The notes: generated by a model not told the origin, from the sequence alone. Shown: positions 1 to 15,250, counted from the stretch's first letter. The stretch: DNA of 50,518 bases from Dinochytrium kinnereticum (GCA_027604005.1 JADGJT010000152.1:1-50518); one strand, 5' to 3'. Numbers and translations are program-made.

Positions 1-3055
<3,055 letters not shown>

Positions 3056-3809
3056 CTCCAGGCAGTAATCTCACTCTCGTCAACAAACAGGCAAGGGGAG
3101 GAAGGAGGGGCGGGGCAATATCCAGCGACAGGTGATTCGTCCGTGCAGGAACCCAGATGGCTGATGGAGCGGTGGATAGAGTTGGAGTGAAGGGGAAGGG
3201 GGGGGGGAGGATGATGCCTGCCTGGGTGAATGAGTTGCCCTTGCGGATTTGAAGACGAAAAAAAAGACCAGTGCGAGGCAAAGAGGGGGGGAAAACGTTG
3301 CACAGGAAATTAGAGATACCCTCCCTCTCCTGTCCCCTCTGCTCTGGTCTGCTGCCCCTCACCCCTCACTCACTCAGCACCCACAATGCACTGCATTCTG
3401 ATGAATCCCACCCCTCTGCCGCCACACTCTGACTGCTTGATCTGGCTGCACGCGCCAAGGTCAACACGCACCGTGTTGAGCGCGCCATTCTTCACACACT
3501 CACGCGCACGCGCTCAACCTCTCCACGCGTCCAAACACGCGTCACCGCCTCCCCGCATGCTCGTCAATGCTGCTTGCGTCCCTCCCTCCGTCTCCTTCCC
3601 ATGCAATGCAATGCCATTAATACAATGCATCCATCATCTTCATTCACACCCAGCAAACAGCAAAAATTTCAAAAGTGCAACAACCTTCATCCCATCACTG
3701 TGATTGGCCCACACGCCAAAAATAACAACCAACCAACCATCAGGAATGATGGATGGTGAACAACAACCACATACATACGCACACACAGTGGAAGAAATAA
3801 CATTAAACA

Positions 3810-3921
3810 CCCAGCATAACAATTCTCAAAAATGTAGATTCATCGTATCAAAGAAGAAGCAACACCCCAGCATAACAATTCTCAAAAATGTAAATTCATC
3901 GTATCAAAGAAGAAGCAACAC
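3810..3921. repeat. Near-perfect 56-bp tandem duplication
   Basis: Two adjacent 56-bp copies (3810-3865 and 3866-3921) differ at one position (G in the first, A in the second, inside 'aaaatgtRRattc'). The unit contains AT-rich and 'aagaagaagc' segments. It lies in noncoding DNA upstream of the Rsp5-like gene and looks like a recent local duplication. Confidence 0.9.
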
Positions 3922-4130
3922 ACTCACTACACACACAACAGGATTTCAAGGAGGGCATTCAACAACAACAACAACCAGAAAAAAAAGGGATAGTCTAAAG
4001 TAAAATCTAATACCTCTACAAAAGCAAAGCACTCAAAAGAAAAAGAAAAAAAACAAACCAAGAATGCGCAAGGCCACAGAAACCAAGACAAGGAAAAGAG
4101 AGGAGGAAAAAGAAAAGAAAAAACAGAAAG

Positions 4131-4132
4131 AG

Positions 4133-4179
<47 letters not shown>

Positions 4180-4183
4180 AAAA
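4131..4183. repeat. (GAAA)n microsatellite
   Basis: About 12 consecutive GAAA units in the A-rich noncoding block. Simple tetranucleotide repeat with no other structure seen. Confidence 0.95.
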
Positions 4184-5667
4184 GACTGCGACGCCCAAAG
4201 CGCTCGGCTCAACAACAAAAAGAGAGAAATTCAACGCAAAAACTGGATAAGCGTCGCCAGATAAGCGACTAATGTAGAGACTAAAAAAAAAAAGACCAAA
4301 AAAGTCCAAAGTAAACAAACAATCAAGGAAGAAACCGAACCATCACTTCAACCACCCAAACAGAATATGAAAAAGGGGACAACCACCAAACCTCCACTTT
4401 GCAAAGTGAGGAAATGATGAATCTCTCGAGACTTCAAAAAAAAGAAAAGGAAGAAAAACAGAAGAAAACAAGGATAAGCGTAAGAAGAAACTCAAACATA
4501 CAAAACAGCACGAGGATGCGTAAACCACAAGGAATCCGTCAAAACGGGCCAAACCAAACCACCCATACCGTTCAACACCCCAATGAGAAAAGGTAGAGAT
4601 CCCAATCCCAAACAACAAATATCAACCCCCCAAAAACTAAGATAAAAGTGAAAAACAAAGAAAACGTCTCCTCAAATCAAACCCACGTTCCTCCAAAGAA
4701 GTAAAACATAAAAATCCCCGGCAAGAACGCACACCAAAAAAAAGACAAAAAAAACAAAAAACAAACAGAACATTCATAACTTGGGTGTTCGGGAACAAAA
4801 GTGAGGGGAGAGAGAAAAACAAAACGTAAAACAACAACAACAACAACAGCAACAACAAGAAAACATCGAAAAAAAAGAACATCATCCAGCACTGCCAAAA
4901 AAAAGGGGAGGGGGGGAATAGATCCGTAGCGCTCGCTGCCACAAAAAGCGAACAGCTGCATTCAAACCCCACAAGGTCAGCAGTCCAAAACGAAATATCC
5001 TTAGTCAAAAAAAAAAGAAAGAAAAAATAACCCCCCTCACCAAAGAAAACAAACACACCAAAGCCAACACCAAAACAAAACAAAAAAGGCGAAGAGGGGT
5101 CTGTTCAATCCAAAATGGCGTTCCAGGAACAACCGCACCCAAAACTCACACGGCAATCCCCCCCCCCTTCAAACATTAAAAAAAAAAGAAAGCATAGCGA
5201 TTCAAAGAAACACCAGAAAAGAAGGAAATGCAACCCTCTCCTCAAAAAAAAAACAACTTACAAAACAAAATCTCCCAAAACCACAGGATGCTAATGAAAA
5301 AAAAAGACATCGAAAAACTCATAGCAGCATCCGTAAAAGGAGGAGCGTGTCAAAAGAAAAAATAAACCCAACCACAGGCAAAGTAAAGAGTATAAGGATT
5401 CAGAGGGTGAAAGGGACCTCGCCATCAGTGGTCGGAACGAAAAGTGGAATATCTAACTCGGGGGTAAACTAACAAAATCAAAAAAAAACAACACGCACCA
5501 AACTCGTTCTTAAAAAAAAAAAAAACAAAAAAACAAACGATAAATGTCTGCAACCAAACATCTATGGGGCACCAACAGACCAACGGACCACCAAAAAAAA
5601 TCCTACACACACCAAGAAAAGGAACAGTCCAAAACACTCAAAACTCAACAAGATCCTAACCACCCAA

Positions 5668-8600
5668 TCAAACCACGGCAGCACCAGGACAACGATTCCC
5701 CTTCACATGTCTCTGCAAAGCATCAAGTCTGGTGAAAGTCGTCTCACAAACTTTACAGCATATCTGAGGAGGAGCAGCATCGTGCGTGAGAGCGTGTCGA
5801 CGAAGGTCATGTTTCCGTGAAAACTAAAATTCAAAGAAGAAATTAACATTTTGACGAGAAGAAAGAGAAGATAATAAAAAAAAGACGAAGAAATGCCGCG
5901 AGGAGAAAGGGTCGGAGGCGGGGGGAGAAGAAATCCCACCGACAGGAAGAAACTATTAAAAGAACTCACCCCACGATCACAAACTTCACAGACAAACTTT
6001 CGCTCCTTCTTCTCGTGTTGCTTGTAATGAGTCTTCAAGCTAGAGAGCTTCTTGAAAAGTTTCCTAACAAAAAAAACACAACCCCGCAACAATACGTTAG
6101 AGAAAGAAAACAAAAAAAGAAGAGACTTTAACTCACCCGCAAATACACGAAAACTGCGACTCGCCACCCCCAACACACTTCTCGAGCCCCTTTAAAGTCT
6201 CGACCCTCCCAACACTGGCCTTCACAGCGCCACCCCTTCCCCTCTTCTTCCTACCCCTCTTCGTCTCCTCCTCCTCGTCATCATCATCATCATCATCATT
6301 CTCCTCCTCCTCATACTCCTCATCCTCAATATCCGTCGTACACCCGGACTCAACCATCGCATCGACATCAGCCTCTGTCCTCTCCTCCACTTCTTCAGAC
6401 GCCTCACCATCAAGATCATCAGCCTCCACAAGGGTAGTGTCGGATTTCATAGAATCTGCAGAAGCCATTTTGCGGATCCTCGTCGGAGGTGATGGTGAGG
6501 GTGTGGTGGTTAAGGAGGGCTGAGGTTGCTCGTCTTGGTGCTGTTCCTGTTGTTGCATGTTGGAACCTTTTTGTGAAGAAGAACACCGAAAGAAAAGAAG
6601 AAAAAGTCAGAATTAAAACCAAAAGGACAAGAAAGAAAATGAAAAGAACAAAGAACCATCCAACCAAACTTCCTCCTCACCTTCATCACAAACGTCGCTC
6701 TCAAAAGAGAACACAAGGCCCTCCTCCTTCTCCAAACAACCAGCCACAGTCTCCGTTTTAACATGTATAGCATCACCAAAGCCATCACAAACACTTAAAA
6801 CAGAACCAACACCTACCCGACCATCAACAACTCCCGTCCCATCTCTAAACACCTCACCCCCAGATCCAAAAGAATCCGAGGCAGACACCCCAGGTGGCGA
6901 AGCACCTAACAAATCAAGAGAGGCTAAAGATGAGGCAAGAACAGGACGGGCATTGATAACGTCGGTGGTGGCGGCGGCGGCCAAGGATGAGGTCTTTTGA
7001 AGAAAAAGAGGAGGCATGGATGAGGTCTTGAAAAGGTCCAACAGTAACATTGAATCAGAGGAATCAGGCGGCGCGTCAGTGCAGGTGTTTGACGCAATGG
7101 AAGGAGGCGGAGAAGCCAAGGCTATTCCGTTCACGGGTTTCGCTGTGTTTCCAGAGAGCACAGCAAGATTTGCCAACAAAGTGGAAGAGGGAGACATGAC
7201 AGAATCGTCCTCCTCGACCCCGCTCATCAAAGGTGAGGTGGCATCCCACAACGCTCCAAACTCGGGGAAAGTCGTTGGTTTAAAGCTTTCAAAAGCATGT
7301 CGACTAGAGGCATCAAACTCGTTGAAAGAGACAGAGGGAGGAAACGGCATCCCATACATCGAATCCGAAAACACATCTGGCTGAAGTGGACCAAACTCCT
7401 CCTCACCAGAAACAGCGTAAGGCACCTGTCCCCCAACCGACGAAGACACAATCTGCATCAACGAAGGCGGTTGGAGCTGGTGCTGCACAACATTCGAGTC
7501 CCACGAAAGCATCGCAACTCTCTGATCAGGAGCCATATGTCGCATGAGATGCTGAGCCGCGGCAGTGACGTCTTCCGGGGTAGGGAACAACGGCATCATT
7601 GGGCTATGCGACGCAACCGTCTGCGGAGGGATGGCGTTTCGGTGCGTCGAGAAAGGTGCGGCAGAGATGGACCTGCTTCGCGGGCGGGAATTCATGGAGC
7701 CGCCAAACGTGTCGCGAGAGTAAGGGTCTCCGATTCCCTGTTTCCTCTCCGTGCGGAGGTTCGGGTGGGAGATGCTGTGGGCGAGATGGCGTGGGAGGGA
7801 CCTTGGCGCTCGCATGGGTGGAAGAAGTGAGGCAATGTCGGACGGGGAGAAGGAGCCGACGACGCCCTCCATTGGGGTAGTCGAAGTGGAGCAAATCATC
7901 TCGTCAACGACGGATTGACTTGGCATCCAATCCCACGACGACGAGACGGCTGAGACGGGAGTGTTTACAGGCGTCTCTGGCATGGGAACACCATCAAAAA
8001 GTCCGAGAGGGGCCAGGTCGGGGTCCTCAAACAGAGCCGAAAAATCGACCTGGTGAAGGGGAGCCATACCCTCCGACGACCCGCCAAGCATCGGCACCAA
8101 AGGCGTGGAGCTAACACTTGACGACCTCGAAGAAGGAACATCAAAGAGCGAAGGATCCTGCATGAGCATGCTCAGCATCGCCTCTGACGAAGCCGAAAAA
8201 GGTGCGTCAAGGACGGTGGACCCCACCATCGATTGCGGCGAATCCAAAGGGGGCGTGTTGACCGCCGGGTTGCTACCGCCAAACGCAGCTGGGAAGCTCA
8301 TGGAATTTGGGGACGATTCAGGGGAAGACGAGGTGGCCAACATTGGGCTGGAGCATGCCGAATCCCCTGTGATGGCCGACGCGGCTGTCGTGGCAGGCGA
8401 AAAGAGAAACACGTCTTTCATTCCAGACGAAGGGTCCACCTTCGCGGCGGTGTCATGTTGGAGATGGTCAAGGCGGACATGGTCAAGCAAGGCATCGGCG
8501 AGAGACAGTTGGTGATGAGGGTTGATGGGAGGAAGCTGATGCGCATGCAGTGCATGCATGGATGGCGGTTGTGCAGTGAGATGAAGGGAATGTAGAGGGA

Positions 8601-8706
8601 AGCCGTAATTCTGCCAGTTGGCCCTGCTACTGACGCTGCCGCCGATATGCGCAAGCTCCTCCTGCTGCTGGCAGTGCAGGGGGAGCAGGGGGGGTTTCGA
8701 GGGCAT
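5668..8706 (-). CDS. C2H2 zinc-finger transcription factor with three C-terminal fingers (Crz1-like arrangement)
   Basis: Probable sequence-specific nuclear transcription factor of about 901 residues. Exons (minus): 6681-8706, 6137-6566, 5970-6063 and 5668-5823. The long N-terminal half is Ser/Pro/His-rich and disordered, without known domains. Next come an acidic run of Asp/Glu and a basic patch (KRGRKKRGRGG), then three fingers at the extreme C-terminus. Finger 1 is unusual, with only one residue between its cysteines (CIC..H-x3-H). Finger 2 is canonical C2H2 (CEVC..RKHDLRRHALTH). Finger 3 is C2HC-like, ending H-x5-C (LDALQRHVKGNRC). An atypical last finger of this sort resembles Crz1-type factors, but the regulatory half shows no clear calcineurin-docking motif, so I give no symbol. 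Start codon choice is the first in-frame ATG. Confidence 0.88.
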
Positions 8707-9007
8707 GCGTCGACGGGTTGTTCGCAGTCGTTGGACGTCTCGTTCTGCTTTTCTTTTTTTTCCGTTTTGCGTGAGGGGTCAGGTAGGATTAATACTATTA
8801 TTATTTTTGGGTTGGGTTTTGGGGGGGAAGGGTCTCCAGCGATGTTGAAGGGGCAATACAATAAAAATAATCCGAAGTATCTGACCCGTTTGCGGGCAGC
8901 CCAATTCCTGTTGTTGCCCAAATTGCAAGTAAAATTTATTATTTTTATTTATTTATTTATCCTTTTTGTTGGACGCGGCTGGTTGACTGACCGCAGAATA
9001 CCCATAC

Positions 9008-9042
9008 ACAGACAGACAGACAGACAGACAGACTGACTGACT
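9008..9042. repeat. (ACAG)n/(ACTG)n microsatellite
   Basis: Run of ACAG units passing into ACTG units in the divergent intergenic region. Simple repeat. Confidence 0.9.
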
Positions 9043-9590
9043 TACAGACTGACTGAGGAGGAAAGGAGGTCTCTCGCTCTTGGCCTAAGGGAACGATGGA
9101 TGGCTGCCTGCTCTCCCTAGGCAGGCATCACTGCAGGGTGCGCTTGAGACGGACACGCAGACGCGCATAAGACGCGTGCACTTTCTTCAATGAATATTTG
9201 TCAGAAATCTATCTGAACATTCCCACGCTGTATTATTATTATTGCAAGATGTGGATTATGATTATCACCGTTATCGGACTGCTGTTTTTATATAATAGTT
9301 ATTATTGTTATATTCAAGATATATTCCATGATAATACACACACATCTCTTTATTTGGTTCCCCACTGTGTTCCCCCACCTTCGCATGGGTTGCACGGGTC
9401 TGTGTAACTATACTCTCCAAATATGTATTACAGTAAATATAAGCAGCAACTCAATCCAACGCCTGAATGAACGCCACCAAAAATATTATTTATTTGTTAT
9501 TATTATAAAATCACAAAGCGACCCTCCCAGTACTAATTGATGACTGTATTATTAACATTATTATTTGATATTGGTTTTCACTTTCCCACG

Positions 9591-9765
9591 CACACTACAT
9601 CATCAGGAACCTCACAGCCTCAGCTGATGCCCACGTCACCCTCTCTCCATCCCTTTCCTTTATTATTATTATTTTCTCAACTTTCCCACGCTCAGCTGTT
9701 AATTGATACCCATTGATACATCAGATCACTTTCTCACGCTCACGCCCGCCAACGGCGTATAAATA
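9591..9765 (+). promoter_or_regulatory. Core promoter: TATA box with repeated upstream motif
   Basis: A clear TATAAATA sits at 9758-9765, about 112 bases before the ATG of the downstream coiled-coil gene; the first ATG after the TATA is the one used. Upstream are two exact CTTTCCCACGC motifs (9591, 9681), a one-base variant (9729) and a related TTCCCACGC near 9220. CAGCTG palindromes lie near 9621 and 9694. The motif repetition suggests a transcription-factor site, identity unknown. Confidence 0.6.
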
Positions 9766-9876
9766 GCCCTGCTCACTTCTCCCCTTGCTCCTTCTCACAT
9801 CTGCCAACTGCCTTTGACGCCACGTAATTGCTCCACCTCACCACCCCCACCAAGCAACCTGCCTTTGGACGTGGAG

Positions 9877-11082
9877 ATGCCCCCGCGAAAGAGAAAGAGC
9901 CCAGAGCCGACTTCATCCGCGAACCAAGGAGGCAACGGGTAAGCATCACACCCCAACCCCCATCTCCTTCGAGCCTGCATCTCTCATCTCACTCGCTCCT
10001 TCTCGTTCCTAATATCCTCAAAGAGACAACATGGACGACATCTTCAAAGTTCTCAAAGGTGCGCATTCAGCATTTTGCAGTCGCCCATGTTCTCCCTCTG
10101 ATGTGACCACATGACCAGACCGCATGGCAAGCAAGAGCGCGGACCGAAAGAAAAAGATTGCCGCAGAGTATGAGCGAGTCAGCTGTAAGCTTTTTTTCTC
10201 TCCCCATTCAGCCTTCTTCAATGCAAGACCCCCTAGCCATCGCCAACCGTACATATTCACACTTAACAGCAAAGATTCAAGAGATGGCATTCAACCACGT
10301 CTCCAACTTCCAAAAGTCATTGTAGGTTCGCTTGGTCATCTCGCTTCCAAAACCCCGAAATATCAACACCAAACTCTTCTGATATGCTGTCTAAAGTGAG
10401 ACCTGCGTGGGAGACCACAAGACAAAACTCCAAGATCTGATGACCGAACGCGCCACCATCCTCGGCAAGCTGCAAGCCGAGCATGATAAAATGACGGTAT
10501 ATCCTTCAGTCAAACCATCAACCTCACAATTCCATTTTCCGCGATCTTCCCTCCACCTGAAAACCATATCCCGCCAAAAAAAGAAAATCCAAGACGACTT
10601 TCTCACCGAGTCCGCAAAACTCGAAAAAGCGCGCAAAAAGCTAGACGACCAAATGGCCCAAGACCTCAAAGCCTGCTACTCAGGTGCCTTTTTCTCCCCT
10701 GGGCCCCTCCACCAAAGAAATTCTAACCCTCCACCCTCCTCCCTCCCCACTTTTCAGATCTCAGAAACTTCCTCACCCCCCACCTCCTCCCCGACGAGGA
10801 GGACGATCTGCACGCCATCAGCAACGGCGGAAGAATGGCTCGAATTGCGGCGTCTCCTCCCAGTCCACCCATCTCAACGTCTGTCACGGGAACGGGGAGA
10901 AAACCTGCGGTGAAGGCGGCAAAGGTGAGTGGTGGGTCGGTGAAGAAGATGAAGGGGAATGCGGTGGCTGCTCTAGAGGTGAGGAACCAGTCCATATGTT
11001 TTAATCTGTCGGGATTCTGAGATTTTGTGTTGAATTTTCGTTTGGTTTTTGGCAGAGTCTCCTGGCGAGCAGCTTGTTGTAA
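9877..11082 (+). CDS. Small coiled-coil protein (220 aa), possibly SYCP3/Cor1-like
   Basis: Eight exons: 9877-9938, 10024-10058, 10119-10184, 10270-10321, 10397-10496, 10584-10683, 10758-10978 and 11056-11082; 663 coding nt. The N-terminus is basic and nuclear-looking (MPPRKRKSPEP). Residues about 25-150 are almost entirely helical, Lys/Glu/Gln-rich heptad sequence (ADRKKKIAAEYERV, KLQDLMTERATILGKLQAEH, KLEKARKKLDDQM). A loop rich in Pro/Ser and a basic tail ending SLLASSLL follow. A short helical core after a basic disordered head, ending in a hydrophobic helix, is the general plan of SYCP3/Cor1 meiotic axis proteins, but no diagnostic motif proves that. It could be any nuclear coiled-coil protein. 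Splice-site phases all agree. Confidence 0.72.
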
Positions 11083-11104
11083 ACAACAATTAATGTAACC
11101 TGTA

Positions 11105-11110
11105 AATAAA
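11105..11110 (+). terminator. Poly(A) signal AATAAA
   Basis: AATAAA 23 bases after the stop codon of the 220-residue coiled-coil gene, in the right orientation. Confidence 0.5.
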
Positions 11111-11344
11111 TGATGAAAGCGCATGAAAAATCCACAGCTGGAGAACAAACTTTCGATTCATTCTAATCTACTTAAATACATAACAACTGGACAAAAAGAG
11201 AGAACCCCTCCCATAAGTACATGCTTAATCAACCCCCCCGTTATCCCCAACGACAAAATACAAAAGGAAGAGAATATGACCCAGGTCTAAGTAGAAATAC
11301 ACCAAGTAAATAAAAAGTACAACCGCCCAACATCCTCCCAAATT

Positions 11345-13534
11345 TCACCCCTTCCGCTGATTAAACACCCTCCAAAGCTCAGTCGCTAAAACCTTCCCAT
11401 CAACTCCCTGACTATGCCCTCGAAACGCCCCACGATCCCCGTTATCTCTCCCTCCAACCCCCACAGGGAGACAAGGGGGGGGAGGCGGCGGTTGAGGTCT
11501 CATATGAGCCAACGACGAGCTCAACGACAGCGGGATAGCTGGTCGCATGGAGAGCGTCCCAACCATTCTCACCGGCGTTCTGTCAAGGTTTGGGAGCGAC
11601 AACGGTGTGCAGGATGATGAACGATTTGAGATCGAGAGATCTTCGGAGGCACGTCGGAGTTCTGGGAGGTGCATTGTGATGGTTTCGTGGAGATGAGTGG
11701 GAGTTGAGAGGGTTGAAAATACGCCAGGTTTTTTGGCGCTGTCGTTTCGCTGGATGGGTAGGCAAAAAATAAAAAAATAAAAGTTACGGGGTTAGCCGTT
11801 TTGTTTCTTTTTTTAAAGGAAAGGGGTTGCTTCGTTTACCTTTACAAGATTTCCTTCGGGTGTCAATAAAGGGTGATGGTATAACGCCGGGGCAGACGTT
11901 GTCGCCGTCTCGACTCTCCCACCTCCTCTCCCCGTCTTGACGCCAGGAGATCCCCCCGCGACCCCATGTCTTCTTCGATCCCTTTTCTTATGAAGATACT
12001 GCTGCATCAATGGAGGAAAAATCTTTCTTAACTCCCGCATCGTCAACGTCGCGATCAACCGCTGTTGTCTCCACTCATCGACAAGCTCCTGGTCGCCTGA
12101 TCTCGGTGGCACCGTTGAGGCGTTAGAAGCCGTGACAGGGGGTTGGGAGGTGGCATGAAGGGTGTCGGCGGGCTGTGGAAGGATGGAGGAGTGAGGGGGA
12201 TGTGAGTCTGAGGAGGATGGCGGGGAGATGATAGAGTCACCCGGTGCTAGGTTTCCGAGTGATGACGTGCAGAGTTCTGAATCACGATTGTCTTCACCGC
12301 TTCTCAACCGAACACCACCACCTTCCCACTCCGCCGTTCTAACGACATCGAATCGGACTTGACGAAGATCCACCTCCTCGACGGCGTCTTTTCGTTTGGG
12401 CAATGTTCCCAGCCCTTCTCTCTTAACTGAAGCCCCTCCTGTATTCACAACCCCGCCGCCTCCTCCCGTCCCACCACAATCTCCACCAGGCTTCCTTATC
12501 CCAACAAAACCCTTCACCCCCCCACTCTTAACTCCCGCACCCACTCCACCAGCAGGAACCCCCAGCCCCATCCCGACCCCAGAAGTAGCAACAACAGGAT
12601 GATACAGATGACCCGGCATCCCACCCGCATTTCCCGCGACCCCAGCAACTGCGGACGCGGCGTTCGAGGAATTCACAACCGTTCTGGTTCGATGAAACTC
12701 TGAGAACGCGTCTGACACTTTCTCGTTCCATGGCTCAACGCTGCCTATTTGCAGAACCTCCTCATCGGTCAACAGCGCTTCAAGAAGACGTTGGTGGTGT
12801 CGTGAGGGGGGAGGTGGGGAGGCTCGTTGTCGGACTTGAAGACGCGGTGGCGGGCTCATGACGGATTTCTGTGGAGTGGCTGGGTGTACGGGTTTGCGTG
12901 GCTCCTTCACTTCCTCCTCCACCACCCCTTGCAACGAGTTAATGTCCTGCGAAACCGTGTCAATGTCCACACTGGCAGTCGCGACCCTCGCAACGTAAGG
13001 AGGAATCGTCAAACCCTTCATTGGGACCGGTAACTGTCCCGGGGTGGGAGGAACATAGAAAGCATTCTTCATCTGCGCCATCCTCGTCACCTCCTCAGGG
13101 TCTCTTCTCCACCACCTTGATTCAAAGGCATCTCGTTTATTTGGTGGTGGAGGATCGGCCAGTTTTTTCGATGATGAATTGGTTGAAGCGATGGTAGAAG
13201 CGCCAGGTGTTTCACCCAACGTCTCTTTATGGCGAAACCGGTTTCCCTTAACAGAGACAAAGGCGTCAGACTCCTCATCAAAGATCAACGATCCAAGCGT
13301 CATCTGCTTCATCCTTGATTTGCCAGCAACAGATCTTTCGTCACTAGTTTGGTCCATCGAATCGGGTTGGATTTGTCGTTGAGAAGGTGTAGATTGGTTT
13401 TTGCTGATGATGAGGGTTGGCCGGACCACCCCACTATCAACCTCCACCCCACTGTCCGTTCCACCCGTTGACGTCGCTGGGGAGTTGGATCGTTCACAGT
13501 TGGCGTGAGGCGTAGAAATGGTGGCAACAGACAT
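11345..13534 (-). CDS. Uncharacterised protein, 699 aa, largely disordered
   Basis: I do not recognise a family. Two exons (minus): 11840-13534 and 11345-11749, joined in phase 0 across a 90-nt intron whose acceptor is preceded by a good polypyrimidine stretch. The protein is Pro/Ser/Gly-rich. A few denser segments may be folded or short motifs: LGSLIFDEESDAFVSVKGNR near residue 80; WWRRDPEEVTRMAQMKNAFYV near 140; LLTDEEVLQIGSVEPWNEKV near 255; and a helical basic stretch, MRELRKIFPPLMQQYLHKKR, near 515. A Gly/Val-rich low-complexity loop lies in the middle and a poly-Pro run near the C-terminus. No signal peptide or membrane segment. Its 5' end faces the F-box gene across about 520 bases. 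Confidence 0.7.
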
Positions 13535-14053
13535 GGAAAGTCTTCTTGTGAGTCAAACAAAGCTCCAACCAAGTCTCCCTTTTTTTCCCTTTGTCGTGCC
13601 CCCTCTTTCACGCAGAACCAACGGGCGATGGTGCAGATGGCTAAACACAGATAATACTTGAACACCTTCCCTTAAAATCAGTTCACCAACAGAAAGGATT
13701 CCTGTAGCAGGAAAAAGAAACAAGGTTGCCGCCATCACCTAAAGGTTCTCGTCTGTCGCGTTGGAACAAACGCGTTCCAAACGGCTCCAAAATGGCACAG
13801 AAATTTTCTTGCCCAAGACAATCGACCCCAATCTTTCTCAAAGACGAGTGGGATCTTCGCCAGATGTGAACAATCACCATAATGCGCGCTTGCCGCGGCG
13901 AGAGATAAGCGGCTGCCTTTTAGGATATGCAAGAAGGTGAGGCGGGGGATTTGGTGAATTCCTTTTTGGTTTTTATTGAGGAAGGGAAAGGCAGTGCCCC
14001 CTCGCCTTACAACTCCACCCAACTCACGTTCGTTTTTGGTTCCGCTTGTAACC
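13535..14053. other. Divergent promoter region, no gene
   Basis: Lies between the starts of the 699-residue gene (minus) and the F-box gene (plus). No TATA or coding potential stands out; short overlapping frames on both strands look accidental. Confidence 0.6.
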
Positions 14054-15093
14054 ATGGAGCAAGGCTCACCATCCACCATCCCCCCCATAGAAACACCCCT
14101 TAACCATCTCCCCATTCCTAAGTCACAAGCTCAGATTCCAACAGAAATATGGATCCAAGTCCTCAAACACCTGGATCACATTTCACTCTGCCGTCTCTCG
14201 CAAGCGTCAACGTTTTTCCAATCAATCTCAAATGACAACACGATATGGAAGACGCTGTGTTCTGCTGTTGGGGTGAAGCCTAAGCCTAGTTTGATTGAAG
14301 TGCTTCATGAAATACAGCAAGAGGATTCTGGGATCTCACTTGGGTTTGATGAGGAGTTGGAGAACGTGGTTGGTGGAGAGGACGAGATCGCGAAGACTGA
14401 GAAGAAGATTGATGCTAAGGGTGATGGGGAGAAGGATGTTATAAATTGGAAGGCTCTTTTCATCGAGTACTATGAGAGTGAGAAGATGTATCGCTTTCGC
14501 CGTCGATCGTTCTGGTGAGTCTTCATTACAACTTCACCCCACCCTTTTTGCAAATGAGCATGATCTAATAGAGACAATCACATAGGGCCGAATACGCCGC
14601 AATGAAAGGACTGATCGACCAATCCAAACGCGACCAAACACGCGACCTCCATCTTATCTCTGCCATCCCTCGCATCCCCTGCCTCCAATGCGAGCATGAC
14701 AAGCGATCCAAGCAGAGCCTCCTCTCCCTCTCTCTCCCCATCCCCCCCCTCAATCTCACCACCTTCACAAACAGCAGTACCCCATCCGCAGTAAATATAA
14801 CCGGGATCCGTCGACCCGTTCTCCGTTCACCATTTGACTGCATGGACGGAACATCCGATTTTCGCGTCGGTATCTCACCTGTTGGGTCGCCTGTGTCGCC
14901 TGTGGGATCCTTCACGGCTGTGACGCGTCAGGAGTTGCTCGCGCATTCTTTGGGGAGTGAGTGTGAGTATGGGGCTGGGTTGAAGGATTTGGCTGAAAGC
15001 AGGATTTTGCAGAGGCATGGGGTGTCGATGCTGCGAGAAGTTGAGGTTGGGGGGCCTCGGTCCAGACCGAGCTATATTGTTGAGGTAGTTTAA
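14054..15093 (+). CDS. F-box protein (SCF substrate adaptor), 322 aa
   Basis: Likely adaptor that binds Skp1 through the F-box to bring a substrate to an SCF ubiquitin ligase. Two exons, 14054-14514 and 14586-15093, joined through a TG|G tryptophan codon. The F-box is near residues 28-75 (IPTEIWIQVLKHLDHISLCR, then SQASTFFQSISNDNTIWKTL). Downstream sequence has no WD40 or LRR repeats. It includes a WKALFIEYYESEKMYRFRRR stretch typical of sequence just after fungal F-boxes, and a cysteine pair, CLQC. The substrate-binding part is unrecognised. The start is the ATG after 'aacc'; an upstream in-frame ATG (13976) would add 26 residues of low quality. Confidence 0.85.
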
Positions 15094-15250
15094 GGTGGAT
15101 GCGCGTGGTGATTTCTTCTTCTTTTGTCTCCCTGTGTGTGGTGTAAAAGAGCTCTTGTTCTTCTTCCTTGTGCGATGTAAAAGAGCTCTCGTTCGTGGAT
15201 GAGGGGGGTAGTTGGCCTTGAATGCTTGGTGATGATATCCTTTAAGTACA

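Larger units (their letters stand above)
3056..5667. other. Noncoding region between Rsp5-like and C2H2 genes
   Basis: No supported gene. Both flanking genes are on the minus strand, so this holds the Rsp5 5' leader/promoter and the 3' flank of the C2H2 gene. From about 3700 to 5660 the plus strand is strongly A-rich with many A-runs and short CAA/GAAA repeats, i.e. T-rich in the sense of the neighbouring genes. Open frames here are low-complexity (Phe/Leu or Lys/Glu repeats) and are not credible proteins. Confidence 0.7.
8707..9876. other. Divergent intergenic region, AT-rich, with microsatellites
   Basis: Separates the 5' ends of the C2H2 gene (minus) and the coiled-coil gene (plus). It carries scattered (ATT)n tracts (about 8790, 9229, 9480 and 9660), an ACAG repeat and promoter elements listed separately. 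A short inverted repeat (TGCCTGC..GCAGGCA) lies near 9105-9125. No gene is seen. Confidence 0.7.

Noticed and set aside
4016..5083. Phe/Leu-rich open frames in the A-rich block
   Set aside because: They arise from poly-T and GAAA-type repeats and have no protein-like composition.
13735..14115. 126-codon open frame (minus) overlapping the F-box start
   Set aside because: It overlaps the well-supported F-box gene on the other strand and lacks any family features.
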